Shown here: positions 8,224 to 16,770 of the stretch, in pieces
Numbering within the stretch: the stretch's first letter is position 1
Layout of the letters: the number at the start of each line of letters is the position of its first letter
From: an uncultured Prevotella sp.
GTDB taxonomy: Bacteria; Bacteroidota; Bacteroidia; Bacteroidales; Bacteroidaceae
Assembly (NCBI GenBank): GCA_900546345.1
Contig: URCI01000017.1
Coordinates: 1-51,791 of the forward strand
DNA: 51,791 nt
Direction: 5' to 3'
Notes under the pieces: generated by a model
Told to the model about the DNA's origin: nothing
Seen by the model: only the letters and a program-made list of their open reading frames with translations
Databases searched by the model: none
Position numbers and translations under genes: made by a program

Positions 8224-9498
8224 ATGCAAAACGAGAGCTTTTTCAGTCAAGTCAAGCAAGGACTTTATGACACCTGCTATATCTGCGTGAAAGAGATGCG
8301 CGGCCTCATCACTGATGAAGGTGTGCTCATCTTCTGTGTCCTCGTGCCGCTGTTCTATCCTCTACTCTACTCATGGATCTACAACAACGAGGTGGTCAGA
8401 GATGTACCCGTGGCAGTCGTGGACCTGTCACACTCCCAAGCCTCGCGCGAGTTTATCCGCCACTACGATGCAGGTTCTGACGTGAAGGTTGCCTATATGT
8501 GCAGTTCCTTAGATGAGGCGCGCGAGCTGATCGGCAAGCAACAAGTGCATGGTGCCCTCTATTTCCCCGAAGATTTCGAAAGAAGGTTGGGACGTGGCGA
8601 GCAGGCCACAGTCAGCCTGTACTGCGACATGAGTTTGATGCTCAACTATAAAGCTATCTACCAGACTGCTATGGCCGTGGCCGGTGAGATGAACAGCCAC
8701 ATACAGCTCAAGCAAAGCAGCAACTTCACCCATCGCGACGAAGAAGTGACCACCAAACCGCTTGACTTTGACGAGGTTCCTATCTTCAATGTCACGGACG
8801 GCTACGGCAACGCCATCATCCCCGGCGTACTGATGCTGATTCTACAACAGACGCTGCTCCTGGGTATAGGCCTCGCAGCTGGCACAGCGAGAGAAAACAA
8901 CCGCTATCAGGATTTGGTGCCTATCTCGAAACACTACAATGGCATCTTCCGTATCGTACTGGGCAAGTCGTGGTGTTATTTCATGGTCTATCTGATCATG
9001 GCTGCATATATCAGTCTTGTAGTGCCACGCATGTTCCACTACATCTCTTTGGTGACCCCTTGGACCATACTCGGTCTGATGGTTCCCTATCTGCTGGCAT
9101 GTATTTTCTTCGGCATGACCTTATCGTGTATGGTCCGCTATCGCGAGAATGTCATGTTGCTGGTGGTGTTCACCTCTGTGCCTTTCCTGTTTATGACAGG
9201 TGTCAGCTGGCCGCAATCCAACATTCCCGGTTTTTGGCAGGGTGTGGCGTGCATCATTCCCTCAACCTTTGGCGTGAGAGGCTTTCTGCGCATTTCGTCA
9301 ATGGGTGCTACGCTTCAAGACATCAGTGTGGAGTACCATGCACTGTGGATCCAGACCTTCGTCTATTTTCTCACCACCTGCATGGTCTATCGCTACAAGA
9401 TCGCCTCCACGCGTAAGCGTGCCTTTGACCATATGCAGAATATGAGAGAGAAAATCGAGCAAGCAAAGCAAAAGAAAATAAAGGCAGAGGAAATCTGA
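8224..9498 (+). CDS. ABC-2 type transporter permease, second of two
   Basis: A 424-residue permease of the same family as its upstream neighbour, starting 4 bp after it. One helix near residues 35-53 is followed by a periplasmic domain (about 55-200), then a C-terminal membrane bundle (about 200-390). The cytoplasmic tail is basic and Lys/Gln-rich (EKIEQAKQKKIKAEE). The sequence differs clearly from the first permease, so the pair is an old duplication rather than a recent one. It is the last gene of the operon, which ends at the terminator at 9520-9553. Confidence 0.9.
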   Translation: MQNESFFSQVKQGLYDTCYICVKEMRGLITDEGVLIFCVLVPLFYPLLYSWIYNNEVVRDVPVAVVDLSHSQASREFIRHYDAGSDVKVAYMCSSLDEARELIGKQQVHGALYFPEDFERRLGRGEQATVSLYCDMSLMLNYKAIYQTAMAVAGEMNSHIQLKQSSNFTHRDEEVTTKPLDFDEVPIFNVTDGYGNAIIPGVLMLILQQTLLLGIGLAAGTARENNRYQDLVPISKHYNGIFRIVLGKSWCYFMVYLIMAAYISLVVPRMFHYISLVTPWTILGLMVPYLLACIFFGMTLSCMVRYRENVMLLVVFTSVPFLFMTGVSWPQSNIPGFWQGVACIIPSTFGVRGFLRISSMGATLQDISVEYHALWIQTFVYFLTTCMVYRYKIASTRKRAFDHMQNMREKIEQAKQKKIKAEEI

Positions 9499-9519
9499 TC
9501 AGGAAATCGCCATACAACA

Positions 9520-9553
9520 AAACGGCCTCAAACATCAACGTTTGAGGCCGTTT
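9520..9553. terminator. Bidirectional terminator between exporter operon and topB
   Basis: A perfect 14-bp stem (9520-9533 with 9540-9553, loop ATCAAC) lies between the convergent permease gene and topB. The stem ends are A/T-rich on both strands, so it can serve both directions. Confidence 0.8.
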
Positions 9554-9602
9554 GGCTTCTATCTCCCTCACCGCAGGAAATAGGAGGAATTAGTAATGGA
9601 TT

Positions 9603-11723
9603 TTATTCATCTGAGTCGAGTGGCATGCGAAAATCGCAGCCTTCTTTCCACCGTGAACAACCATAGGCGGTCCTGCCCCGAATGATATGTCCTTGATGAC
9701 ATTTGGGACAGGGATCACCCACCTTGAGCTTGCTCTTGGTGAGCACTGGGGCGGTTGCTGGTGCAACATCCGAAGCAGTTTTAGCAGAAGCAGCCGTAGA
9801 CCTCTTACGGGATCCAGACGCCTGTCGGGGCACTTTCTTGGCCGAGGGCGCCCCACCCTTCTTAGGTCCGGTGGGCTTCGTCGAAGACTCCGGCTCCCCA
9901 CTGTCGATCTGTCGGTTACTGTTGTCGTGGAGCACATCCTGCACGATATGAGCGACCTGCTCCTTGAGGCCATCAATGAACATTTGTGGGGAATACTTGT
10001 GATGCTCGATGTCACGCAGTTTCTTCTCCCAAATGCCTGTAAGCTCACAACTGGTAAGCAACTTTTCGTGGATGGTGTCGATGAGTTGGATACCCGTAGG
10101 GGTAGCCACGAGATTCTTACGTTCTCGGCGGATGTAATGACGCTTAAACAATGTCTCTATGATGCCGGCGCGCGACGATGGACGCCCGATACCATTTTCC
10201 TTCATCGCAGCCCGCAATTCCTCATCATCGACAAACTTTCCGGCAGTCTCCATAGCGCGCAGGAGTGAGGCCTCGGTATAGTGCTTCGGCGGCTGCGTCA
10301 TTTTCTCAGTCAGCGTTGGCTTGTGGGGACCTGATTCTCCCTTTACAAAAGCGGGCAACGTTTTCTCTTCCTCTGTCGGCTTTCCATCTTCGTTTTGTGT
10401 CAGCTCGTCTTTGGCATATACTGCACGCCAGCCCGGTGAAAGGATCTCCTTACCACTGGTTTTAAACTCGACCTTGTCCACTCTTCCCTTGACCGTTGTC
10501 GTGGCGAACTTGCAGTCGGGATAGAAGACAGCGATGAATCGCCGGGCAATCAAGTCATAGACTTTCATCTCTGCATCATTCAGTCCACTCGGCACCTGAC
10601 CTGTCGGAATGATAGCATGGTGATCCGTAACCTTTGAAGTATCGAAGACACGCTTCGATTTTGGCAGTTTCTTACTGATTGCCGCCAAATCCTTGATAAT
10701 TTGCAGATAAGGCTTTTGTCCACCTTTATTCATCTGACTGACACCGTTGAGTATACCGGGGCATTTGGGATAGATGTCGTCCGACAAATATTGCGTGTCT
10801 ACACGCGGATAGGTGGTCAGTTTCTTCTCATAAAGCGCTTGGATCAAATTGAGTGTCATCTCGGCGGAGAAAGAGAACTTTCGGTTGCAGTCCACCTGCA
10901 ATGAAGTGAGATCATAGAGTTGGCGGGGCGCTTCTTTCCCTTGTTTCTTCTGCACGTCAGTGACTTCGAAAGGCTTATCCTGGATGAGAGCGAAAGCCTG
11001 CTCTCCCTCCTCCTTGCTCTGGAACTTTCCTGCAGTGGCGGTGAAAAGCGTGTCACGATAGATTGTGGAGAGCACCCAATAGGGCTCCGGCTTGAAGTTG
11101 TCGATTTCCTTCTGCCGGTTGACGATAAGAGCCAGTGTCGGCGTTTGCACGCGTCCGATGGACAGTACTTGATGATTGCGGCCGTACATACAGGTGTAGA
11201 GGCGCGTGCAGTTCATACCCAACAACCAGTCACCAATGGCGCGACTCAGTCCCGCCATGTACAGACTTTCATAGTCTTTCTCTTCTTTCAAGTTTTGGAA
11301 ACCTTCGCGGATAGCCTCATCGGTCATCGATGAAATCCATAAGCGCTTAACAGGACACTTCACTCCGGCGAGTTGCATGACCCATCGCTGGATGAGTTCA
11401 CCTTCTTGCCCGGCATCACCACAGTTGACAATCTCATCGGCCTTGCTGTAAAGATCAGCTATCACGTCGAACTGACGCTTGATCGTTGTCTCGGGGATGA
11501 GCTTAATACCAAAGCGGGCAGGTACCATAGGCAGGGCTGCTAGCGTCCAATAACGCCAGTTTTGCTGATAATCATTGGGCTCTTTCAACTCACACAGATG
11601 TCCAAATGTCCAAGTCACCTGGTAGCCATTTCCCTCCATATAGCCGTTTTTGGGCACATTGGCACCCAAGATACGCGCTATGTCTTTGGCTACGCTCGGT
11701 TTCTCCGCTATACAAACAATCAT
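9603..11723 (-). CDS. topB: DNA topoisomerase III
   Basis: A 706-residue type IA topoisomerase that relaxes or decatenates DNA by transient single-strand cleavage. The start at 11723 is chosen because MIVCIAEKPSVAKDI is the usual N-terminus; the frame runs 66 bp further upstream without homology. The TOPRIM domain has GDAGQEGEL (residues 102-110). The catalytic tyrosine is Tyr-305 in TTYPRVDTQYL, and SIGRVQTPTLALI (188-200) is the central domain motif. The C-terminus has a Lys/Ala/Ser-rich linker and a zinc-ribbon-like CPKC...C...C element. It is convergent with the exporter operon and divergent from lutA. Confidence 0.96.
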   Translation of the reverse strand: MIVCIAEKPSVAKDIARILGANVPKNGYMEGNGYQVTWTFGHLCELKEPNDYQQNWRYWTLAALPMVPARFGIKLIPETTIKRQFDVIADLYSKADEIVNCGDAGQEGELIQRWVMQLAGVKCPVKRLWISSMTDEAIREGFQNLKEEKDYESLYMAGLSRAIGDWLLGMNCTRLYTCMYGRNHQVLSIGRVQTPTLALIVNRQKEIDNFKPEPYWVLSTIYRDTLFTATAGKFQSKEEGEQAFALIQDKPFEVTDVQKKQGKEAPRQLYDLTSLQVDCNRKFSFSAEMTLNLIQALYEKKLTTYPRVDTQYLSDDIYPKCPGILNGVSQMNKGGQKPYLQIIKDLAAISKKLPKSKRVFDTSKVTDHHAIIPTGQVPSGLNDAEMKVYDLIARRFIAVFYPDCKFATTTVKGRVDKVEFKTSGKEILSPGWRAVYAKDELTQNEDGKPTEEEKTLPAFVKGESGPHKPTLTEKMTQPPKHYTEASLLRAMETAGKFVDDEELRAAMKENGIGRPSSRAGIIETLFKRHYIRRERKNLVATPTGIQLIDTIHEKLLTSCELTGIWEKKLRDIEHHKYSPQMFIDGLKEQVAHIVQDVLHDNSNRQIDSGEPESSTKPTGPKKGGAPSAKKVPRQASGSRKRSTAASAKTASDVAPATAPVLTKSKLKVGDPCPKCHQGHIIRGRTAYGCSRWKEGCDFRMPLDSDE

Positions 11724-11750
11724 AATTAAATGGTATGTCTTTTTGAAATA

Positions 11751-11758
11751 CAAAAGTA
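11751..11758 (-). promoter_or_regulatory. Candidate -7 box for topB
   Basis: The minus strand reads TACTTTTG, matching TAnnTTTG, 27 nt before the chosen topB start. No clear -33 box is seen, but its position supports starting at 11723 and not further upstream. Confidence 0.5.
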
Positions 11759-11835
11759 CGAAATTATCCCCTAACTGAGAAGAAAACAAATGTTTTTAAG
11801 AGTCGTAGCTTGCATCTTTAAGTGAAAGATGAACA

Positions 11836-11875
11836 TATGACCATTAACCAACAACCTCATCCGTCTATGGTCATA
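11836..11875. promoter_or_regulatory. Inverted repeat in the topB-lutA divergent region
   Basis: TATGACCAT (11836-11844) and ATGGTCATA (11867-11875) form a perfect 9-bp inverted repeat with a 22-nt gap. It lies about 65 nt upstream of the lutA -7 box. It could be an operator for a lactate-responsive regulator; this is inference. Confidence 0.35.
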
Positions 11876-11939
11876 AAGTCACCGTAAAAATATTATGGTT
11901 AAAGTTGCTCAAAGTAATGGCTGGTTAGAAAAAAATAAT

Positions 11940-11947
11940 TAATTTTG
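11940..11947 (+). promoter_or_regulatory. Candidate -7 box for lutABC
   Basis: TAATTTTG matches TAnnTTTG 22 nt before the lutA start. A good -33 box at 19-20 nt spacing is missing, which would fit an activated promoter. Confidence 0.45.
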
Positions 11948-11969
11948 TAGAGTTAGAATTAAGTGAGAA

Positions 11970-12707
11970 ATGAAAATAGGATTGTTTATACCCTGCTATG
12001 TAGATGCACTATACCCGGAGGTTGGTAAAGCTACATATAAATTATTGTGTCACCTCGGACTGGACGTGACTTATCCTGAGCGGCAAACGTGTTGCGGACA
12101 ACCCATGTCCAATGCTGGTTTCGAGCCGATGGCCAAGCACCTTGCCGGTCATTTCGAGGAGATGTTTGCCGACTTTGACTATGTGGTTGCCCCCTCTGCT
12201 TCTTGCGCCGCTTTTGTGCGGTTCAACTATCCCCGTCTGCTTCCACAAGACCACGAATGCGTCACTCCTAAAAAGACAATGGACATCGTAGAATTCCTGC
12301 ATGACGTGGCGAAGGTCAAAAGTCTGCCCGGCAATTTCCCACACGTGGTCAGCGTGCACAACAGTTGCCACGGCGTACGCGAGTTGGGACTGTCCTCTCC
12401 CTCAGAACGCAACATACCCAAATACAACAAAATTATCGATCTGTTGAAACTCAAGGAAGGCATCACCATCAAAGAGCCGGATCGGGTCGATGAGTGCTGT
12501 GGCTTTGGAGGTATGTTCTCTGTAGAAGAGCCCGATGTGTCTGTGCGCATGGGCGAGAATAAAATAGAGCGGCATATGGCTACCGGCGCTGAATATATAA
12601 CAGGGCCGGACTCCTCTTGTCTGATGCACATGGAAGGCATCGCCAGAAGAGAAAAGAAGCCTATCAAGTTTATCCATGTTGCACAAATATTAGCTAATGG
12701 TATCTAA
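11970..12707 (+). CDS. lutA: L-lactate oxidation complex, Fe-S subunit LutA
   Basis: A 245-residue protein of the LutA/YkgE family, the cysteine-rich subunit of the three-part complex that oxidises L-lactate to pyruvate. Two CCG-type repeats are visible: TCCGQPMSNAG (residues about 40-50) and DECCGFGGMFSV in the second half, which in this family bind an iron-sulfur cluster. The N-terminus KIGLFIPCYVDALYP is typical. It is the first gene of lutABC, 5 bp before lutB. No lactate permease gene is next to it. Confidence 0.95.
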   Translation: MKIGLFIPCYVDALYPEVGKATYKLLCHLGLDVTYPERQTCCGQPMSNAGFEPMAKHLAGHFEEMFADFDYVVAPSASCAAFVRFNYPRLLPQDHECVTPKKTMDIVEFLHDVAKVKSLPGNFPHVVSVHNSCHGVRELGLSSPSERNIPKYNKIIDLLKLKEGITIKEPDRVDECCGFGGMFSVEEPDVSVRMGENKIERHMATGAEYITGPDSSCLMHMEGIARREKKPIKFIHVAQILANGI

Positions 12708-12712
12708 GCATT

Positions 12713-14092
12713 ATGAGCACTATACATTCTGAAAGAGCACACGAGATATTAAAGCAGCGCGACAAGGTCAGTCACCACGACACGACTTTCTGGCAATTGC
12801 GTCAAGGCCGTGACAAAATGGCCAAGGGATTGCCAGAGTGGGAAAGTCTGCGTGACCATGCCTCGGCTATCAAACGTCACACGCTGACCCACCTTGCCGA
12901 CTATCTTGAACAGTTCAGCAGCCAGCTTGAAAGCCGCGGCGTCATTGTTCACTGGGCCAAAGATGCCAATGAGCTCAACGAAATGGTTTACGGCATTCTT
13001 GAATCGCACAAGGTGACCAAAATGGTGAAATCTAAATCGATGCTCACCGAGGAATGCGGACTAAACGCTTACCTGGAGCAACGGGGCATCGATGTGGTGG
13101 AGACCGATCTCGGCGAGCGCATCCTGCAACTCATGCACCGTGCACCGGCACATATTGTTGTGCCCGCCATGCATATCACCAAAGAGGAGGTGGCCGAAAC
13201 CTTTGAGGCAAAAGGCATATCAACCGATAAGGGGAACACCGACCCTACATATCTCACCTATTGTGCACGCAAGAGTCTGCGCAACGAATTCATGGAGGCC
13301 GGAGCCGGACTCACTGGATGCAACTTCGGTGTAGCCAATACAGGCGACATCGTCGTTTGCACCAATGAAGGTAACGCCGACATGACAACGTCTATGCCGA
13401 AACTACATATTGTGACGATGGGCATCGAGAAACTGGTACCCGACTACGAGAGTCTGGCTGTGTTCCAACGTTTGCTCTGTCGCAGCGCCACCGGCCAGCC
13501 AACCACAGGCTTCACCTCGCATTTCCGCCAAGCACGTCCGGGAGCAGAAATGCACGTAGTGCTGCTCGACAACTGGCGTAGTGATGCACTTGCCAATCCC
13601 GAGCATTGGGAGACGCTGAAATGCATTCGCTGTGGTGCCTGCATGAACACATGTCCTGTCTACCGCCGTTCTACCGGTGCCAGCTACACCTATTTCATTC
13701 CAGGCCCTATCGGCGTCGACTTGGGTATGCTGGCCAATGCCCGCCGCTATAGCGACAATGTTTCTGCCTGCTCGCTCTGTCTGAGTTGTGACAATGTATG
13801 TCCAGCAGAGGTTAAGCCCGGCTCACAGATCTATTTGTGGAGACAAAGTCTTGATGCCATTGGTAAAGCTGATCACATCAAGAAGTTCATGTCGGAAGGT
13901 ATGGAACTCCTCTTCGACCATCCGACGCTTTATGTCGATGCACTGAAGCTTTCACCACTGGCCAACTTCGTACCGGAAATGCTCACACACTACAGCCATC
14001 TGAACCCATGGGGACTGGGACACGCCAAGCCAAAGTTTGCCAGCCAGTCGTTTCATGGCTGGTGGAAAGAGCAACAGAACAAGAAGAAATAG
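12713..14092 (+). CDS. lutB: L-lactate oxidation complex, Fe-S subunit LutB
   Basis: A 459-residue LutB/YkgF-family protein. The N-terminal two thirds are a LUD domain (about residues 60-290). Two ferredoxin-type clusters follow, CIRCGACMNTCPVYRR (about 304-319) and CSLCLSCDNVCPAEVKPG (about 348-365). Length and order match the family. It acts in the cytoplasm with LutA and LutC to pass electrons from lactate to the respiratory chain. It is separated from lutC by 82 bp that hold a small hairpin. Confidence 0.96.
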   Translation: MSTIHSERAHEILKQRDKVSHHDTTFWQLRQGRDKMAKGLPEWESLRDHASAIKRHTLTHLADYLEQFSSQLESRGVIVHWAKDANELNEMVYGILESHKVTKMVKSKSMLTEECGLNAYLEQRGIDVVETDLGERILQLMHRAPAHIVVPAMHITKEEVAETFEAKGISTDKGNTDPTYLTYCARKSLRNEFMEAGAGLTGCNFGVANTGDIVVCTNEGNADMTTSMPKLHIVTMGIEKLVPDYESLAVFQRLLCRSATGQPTTGFTSHFRQARPGAEMHVVLLDNWRSDALANPEHWETLKCIRCGACMNTCPVYRRSTGASYTYFIPGPIGVDLGMLANARRYSDNVSACSLCLSCDNVCPAEVKPGSQIYLWRQSLDAIGKADHIKKFMSEGMELLFDHPTLYVDALKLSPLANFVPEMLTHYSHLNPWGLGHAKPKFASQSFHGWWKEQQNKKK

Positions 14093-14101
14093 TCAAGGGA
14101 T

Positions 14102-14128
14102 GCCGAACGATCAGAAATGATCGCCGGC
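14102..14128 (+). other. Stem-loop in the lutB-lutC spacer
   Basis: CGATCA (14108-14113), loop GAAA, and TGATCG (14118-14123) form a hairpin with a GNRA tetraloop. Flanking GCCG and CGGC extend it across a small internal loop. No T-run follows, so it is more likely an RNA stability or processing element than a terminator. Confidence 0.5.
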
Positions 14129-14174
14129 AACGCCAATCGACTCGGAATAACTGTTTTCAAAGTAACGACAAGCA

Positions 14175-14759
14175 ATGAGAAAAGAAGAATTGCTCCAGAA
14201 ACTACGCACTAACACCAAGGTGCAATACGATATGCCTGCCATGGACGATCTCCACGGCATCACCTATGCTGACCCCTACCGGCAGTTCGCCGAGATGACC
14301 AAAGCCGTGGGTGGCCGCATTGTGGAGGCACGAAAAACCGACGACCTCAACCAGATCATACGTAATCTCTATCCTGATGCCAAGATCTTCGCCAGCAACC
14401 TGCCTTACATCTCCATCGCCCAGCGCAATCCAGATACTGTGACCGAAGCCCAGGAACTCAATGGCACTGATGTGGGTATCGTCGAGGGACAACTTGGCGT
14501 GGCCGAGAACGCTTGCATTTGGGTGCCACAGACGATGAAGGAGAAAGCCGTGTGCTTCATCTCGGAATATCTCGTCATCATTCTCGACAAGCAAAACGTT
14601 GTGAACAATATGCACGAGGCTTACAGCCGTATCGAGATGGATCCACGCTACAACTTCGGCACATTTATCAGTGGACCGTCGAAGACTGCCGACATCGAGC
14701 AAGCGCTCGTCATGGGTGCTCAGGCAGCACGCGGTGTGACCGTGTTGGTGCTGAGCTAA
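14175..14759 (+). CDS. lutC: L-lactate oxidation complex subunit LutC
   Basis: A 194-residue LUD-domain protein of the LutC/YkgG family, third part of the lactate oxidation complex. The sequence NGTDVGIVEGQLGVAENACIWV (central) and the C-terminal FISGPSKTADIEQALVMGAQAARGVTV are characteristic of LUD proteins. It has no cysteine cluster, as expected. A strong terminator follows directly (14767-14798), closing the operon. Confidence 0.95.
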   Translation: MRKEELLQKLRTNTKVQYDMPAMDDLHGITYADPYRQFAEMTKAVGGRIVEARKTDDLNQIIRNLYPDAKIFASNLPYISIAQRNPDTVTEAQELNGTDVGIVEGQLGVAENACIWVPQTMKEKAVCFISEYLVIILDKQNVVNNMHEAYSRIEMDPRYNFGTFISGPSKTADIEQALVMGAQAARGVTVLVLS

Positions 14760-14766
14760 TAAGAAA

Positions 14767-14798
14767 AAAAGCAGGAAGGAATAGTCCTTCCTGCTTTT
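14767..14798 (+). terminator. Terminator of lutABC
   Basis: A perfect 14-bp stem (14767-14780 with 14785-14798, loop ATAG) ends in a T-run, 8 nt after the lutC stop. It separates lutC from the small secreted protein gene at 14820. Confidence 0.88.
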
Positions 14799-14819
14799 TC
14801 TCAACAACAAACAAAAAAG

Positions 14820-15602
14820 ATGAACGTTGCAGCCTTTCTCCCGACTTTAGGACTTCTACTAATCTCTCCACTTCAGCCCGCTCACGCAGCAATGGGGAGA
14901 AGCCAAATGGTCGTACAGGCCATAAAGGCGGACAGTCTAAATGCTGACACTGCTGTAAGCGCATTCCAATCACAGGAGGAGAAGATTGTCAGTAAGTGGC
15001 AACGACAAAGCAAACTTCATCTCACAAATTTTATAGCTTCGGCTGTTGAAGGATCGCTTCGGGGCATGATGGCACAATGGTTGCCAGGCGACAAGACAAA
15101 AATAGTTGCACTATATAATAAGGTGTGTGGCGCTCAGCTATCAGCCACAGCCATGAAGGCAATTATCTCCAAAGACGTCAACGCTATGCTCCGCGAGCTC
15201 AATGCCCACCGTAAAGCCTTCGTAGCGTCGCATCCGCAACTGGCCACGAAAAAAGGGCTGAACCATCGTGCGGGTGGGTTTACCTATCCTATCGTGCGAC
15301 AGAAAGTAGACTGTCCGCTCAACGACTTGCAAAAGATACAAGCCTTGCAGGGCGAAATAGACTGGGCAGCTCTGGGACTGACTGCTGAGCAGGTGGTGCC
15401 AAAAGGTTGCGGCAAGCAACTCTTGAAAGGTGTTGATCTGTTAAAGGATGACCAACATGCTTCACAGGATCTGCACCGAGTTGCCCCATTCATCAACCGC
15501 ATCGCTAAGCTGATGACTTGGTATATCAGCAAATCGGTTTATGGTACAGTAGACCATAGCTACACGGTCATCAGAAAGAAATTGATGGCCTCCACCACAT
15601 AG
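14820..15602 (+). CDS. Small secreted protein of unknown function
   Basis: A 260-residue protein that I do not recognise. A signal peptide (about residues 1-23, cleavage near AHA) suggests export. The mature part is helical with two cysteines in the middle and second half (VDCPLNDLQK, PKGCGKQLLKG) that could form a disulfide. There is no enzymatic motif. It starts 22 nt after the lutABC terminator hairpin. Its last 43 bp overlap the 3' end of the convergent aminotransferase gene. It is a credible gene by length, signal peptide and codon pattern, but no role can be given. Confidence 0.75.
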   Translation: MNVAAFLPTLGLLLISPLQPAHAAMGRSQMVVQAIKADSLNADTAVSAFQSQEEKIVSKWQRQSKLHLTNFIASAVEGSLRGMMAQWLPGDKTKIVALYNKVCGAQLSATAMKAIISKDVNAMLRELNAHRKAFVASHPQLATKKGLNHRAGGFTYPIVRQKVDCPLNDLQKIQALQGEIDWAALGLTAEQVVPKGCGKQLLKGVDLLKDDQHASQDLHRVAPFINRIAKLMTWYISKSVYGTVDHSYTVIRKKLMASTT

Positions 15603-16684
15603 CGGACTTCCTCATCCGTCATTGTCTGATTGCACGGAATGCTAAGCTCTTCGCGATGAATTCGTTCTGTAACGGGCAATGAGAGGGAATGCCATTCCAG
15701 ATAACAATCCTGCTGATGCGGCGGAATGGGATAATGTATCACCGTTCCAATACCTTTTTGTTTCAAATAATCCTGCAACTCATCACGATGGGCGCTGAGC
15801 ACGGGGAAGATGTGGAAGACATGATCCACGTTTCCACGTAGCCAAGCCTCAGCACCGGGAAGCGTGACCACTGGGTTGGAGATATGCTGAGCATAATAAG
15901 TGGCGATCTGCTTACGTCGCTGATTATCAGCATCCAAGTAACGCAACTTCACGGAGAGCACAGCAGCCTGCATCTCATCCATACGGCTGTTGCGACCTTT
16001 GTAAGGAAAGACATACTTGCGTAAAGAACCGTAATTACCCAAAGCCCGACAAAGCTCAGCTAATGAAGCATCGTCGGTGGTGATTGCTCCAGCGTCTCCT
16101 AAAGCACCAAGATTCTTGCCTGGATAGAAGCTATGCGCTGCGGCATCGCCCAAAGAGCCCGTCCGTCGTCCATCGAACATACAGCCATGAGCTTGGGCAT
16201 TGTCCTCGATGAGTAACAAATGATGGCGATGGCAGAAGCCGGCAATCTGCTGCGTCATGGCACAACGGCCATAGAGATGCACCAGCAATACGGCACGCGT
16301 GCGGTTGCTGAGATGCTCCATGAGTTGGCTGTCATCGAGCTCAAGTGTGTCCAGCCGCGGCTCCACCAAGACAGGCGTGAGCCCATTCTCGGTAATAGAT
16401 AGAATGGAAGCAATATAGGTATTGGCCGGCACGATGACTTCATCGCCATCTCTCAACTCACCCAATTCCTTGTAAGCACGAAAGATAAGCGTCAGCGCGT
16501 CGAGCCCGTTGCCGCAACTCACACAGTGCTGCGTACCGATATAGCGGGCATAGTCAGCCTCGAAGTGCCGTGTGGCCTCTCCTTGTAAGTACCAGCCACT
16601 TTCAACGACCTGCTTCACGGCAGCCTCTATCTCATCTTGATGCCGCGCTGTGACTTTTTGTAAAGAGAGATAAGGAATATGCAT
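15560..16684 (-). CDS. DegT/DnrJ/EryC1 sugar aminotransferase, FdtB-like
   Basis: A 374-residue PLP-dependent transaminase that would convert a dTDP-3-keto-6-deoxyhexose to its 3-amino form. The start at 16684 (MHIPYLSLQ) is chosen because family members begin this way; upstream in-frame ATGs exist at 16723 and 16744. The PLP lysine is Lys-190 in HSFYPGKNLGALGDAG, with IEDNAQAHG (159-167) as the ring-stacking and Asp region. A ketoisomerase of the FdtA type lies in the same operon, which supports 3-amino over 4-amino chemistry. The 3' end overlaps the convergent secreted-protein gene by 43 bp. Confidence 0.9.
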   Translation of the reverse strand: MHIPYLSLQKVTARHQDEIEAAVKQVVESGWYLQGEATRHFEADYARYIGTQHCVSCGNGLDALTLIFRAYKELGELRDGDEVIVPANTYIASILSITENGLTPVLVEPRLDTLELDDSQLMEHLSNRTRAVLLVHLYGRCAMTQQIAGFCHRHHLLLIEDNAQAHGCMFDGRRTGSLGDAAAHSFYPGKNLGALGDAGAITTDDASLAELCRALGNYGSLRKYVFPYKGRNSRMDEMQAAVLSVKLRYLDADNQRRKQIATYYAQHISNPVVTLPGAEAWLRGNVDHVFHIFPVLSAHRDELQDYLKQKGIGTVIHYPIPPHQQDCYLEWHSLSLPVTERIHREELSIPCNQTMTDEEVRYVVEAINFFLMTV

Positions 16685-16770
16685 CTGTTCACTTTGATTA
16701 AATTCTACGCCTTTTACAATCATTTGTAACTTATCATTGTGCATTCAAACAAGTCATCACTCAACATTCA

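Noticed and set aside
9603..11723. Loss of a TOPRIM aspartate in TopB (GDAGQEGEL)
   Set aside because: DAGxEGE is common in topoisomerase III of this type, so it is not evidence of inactivity.
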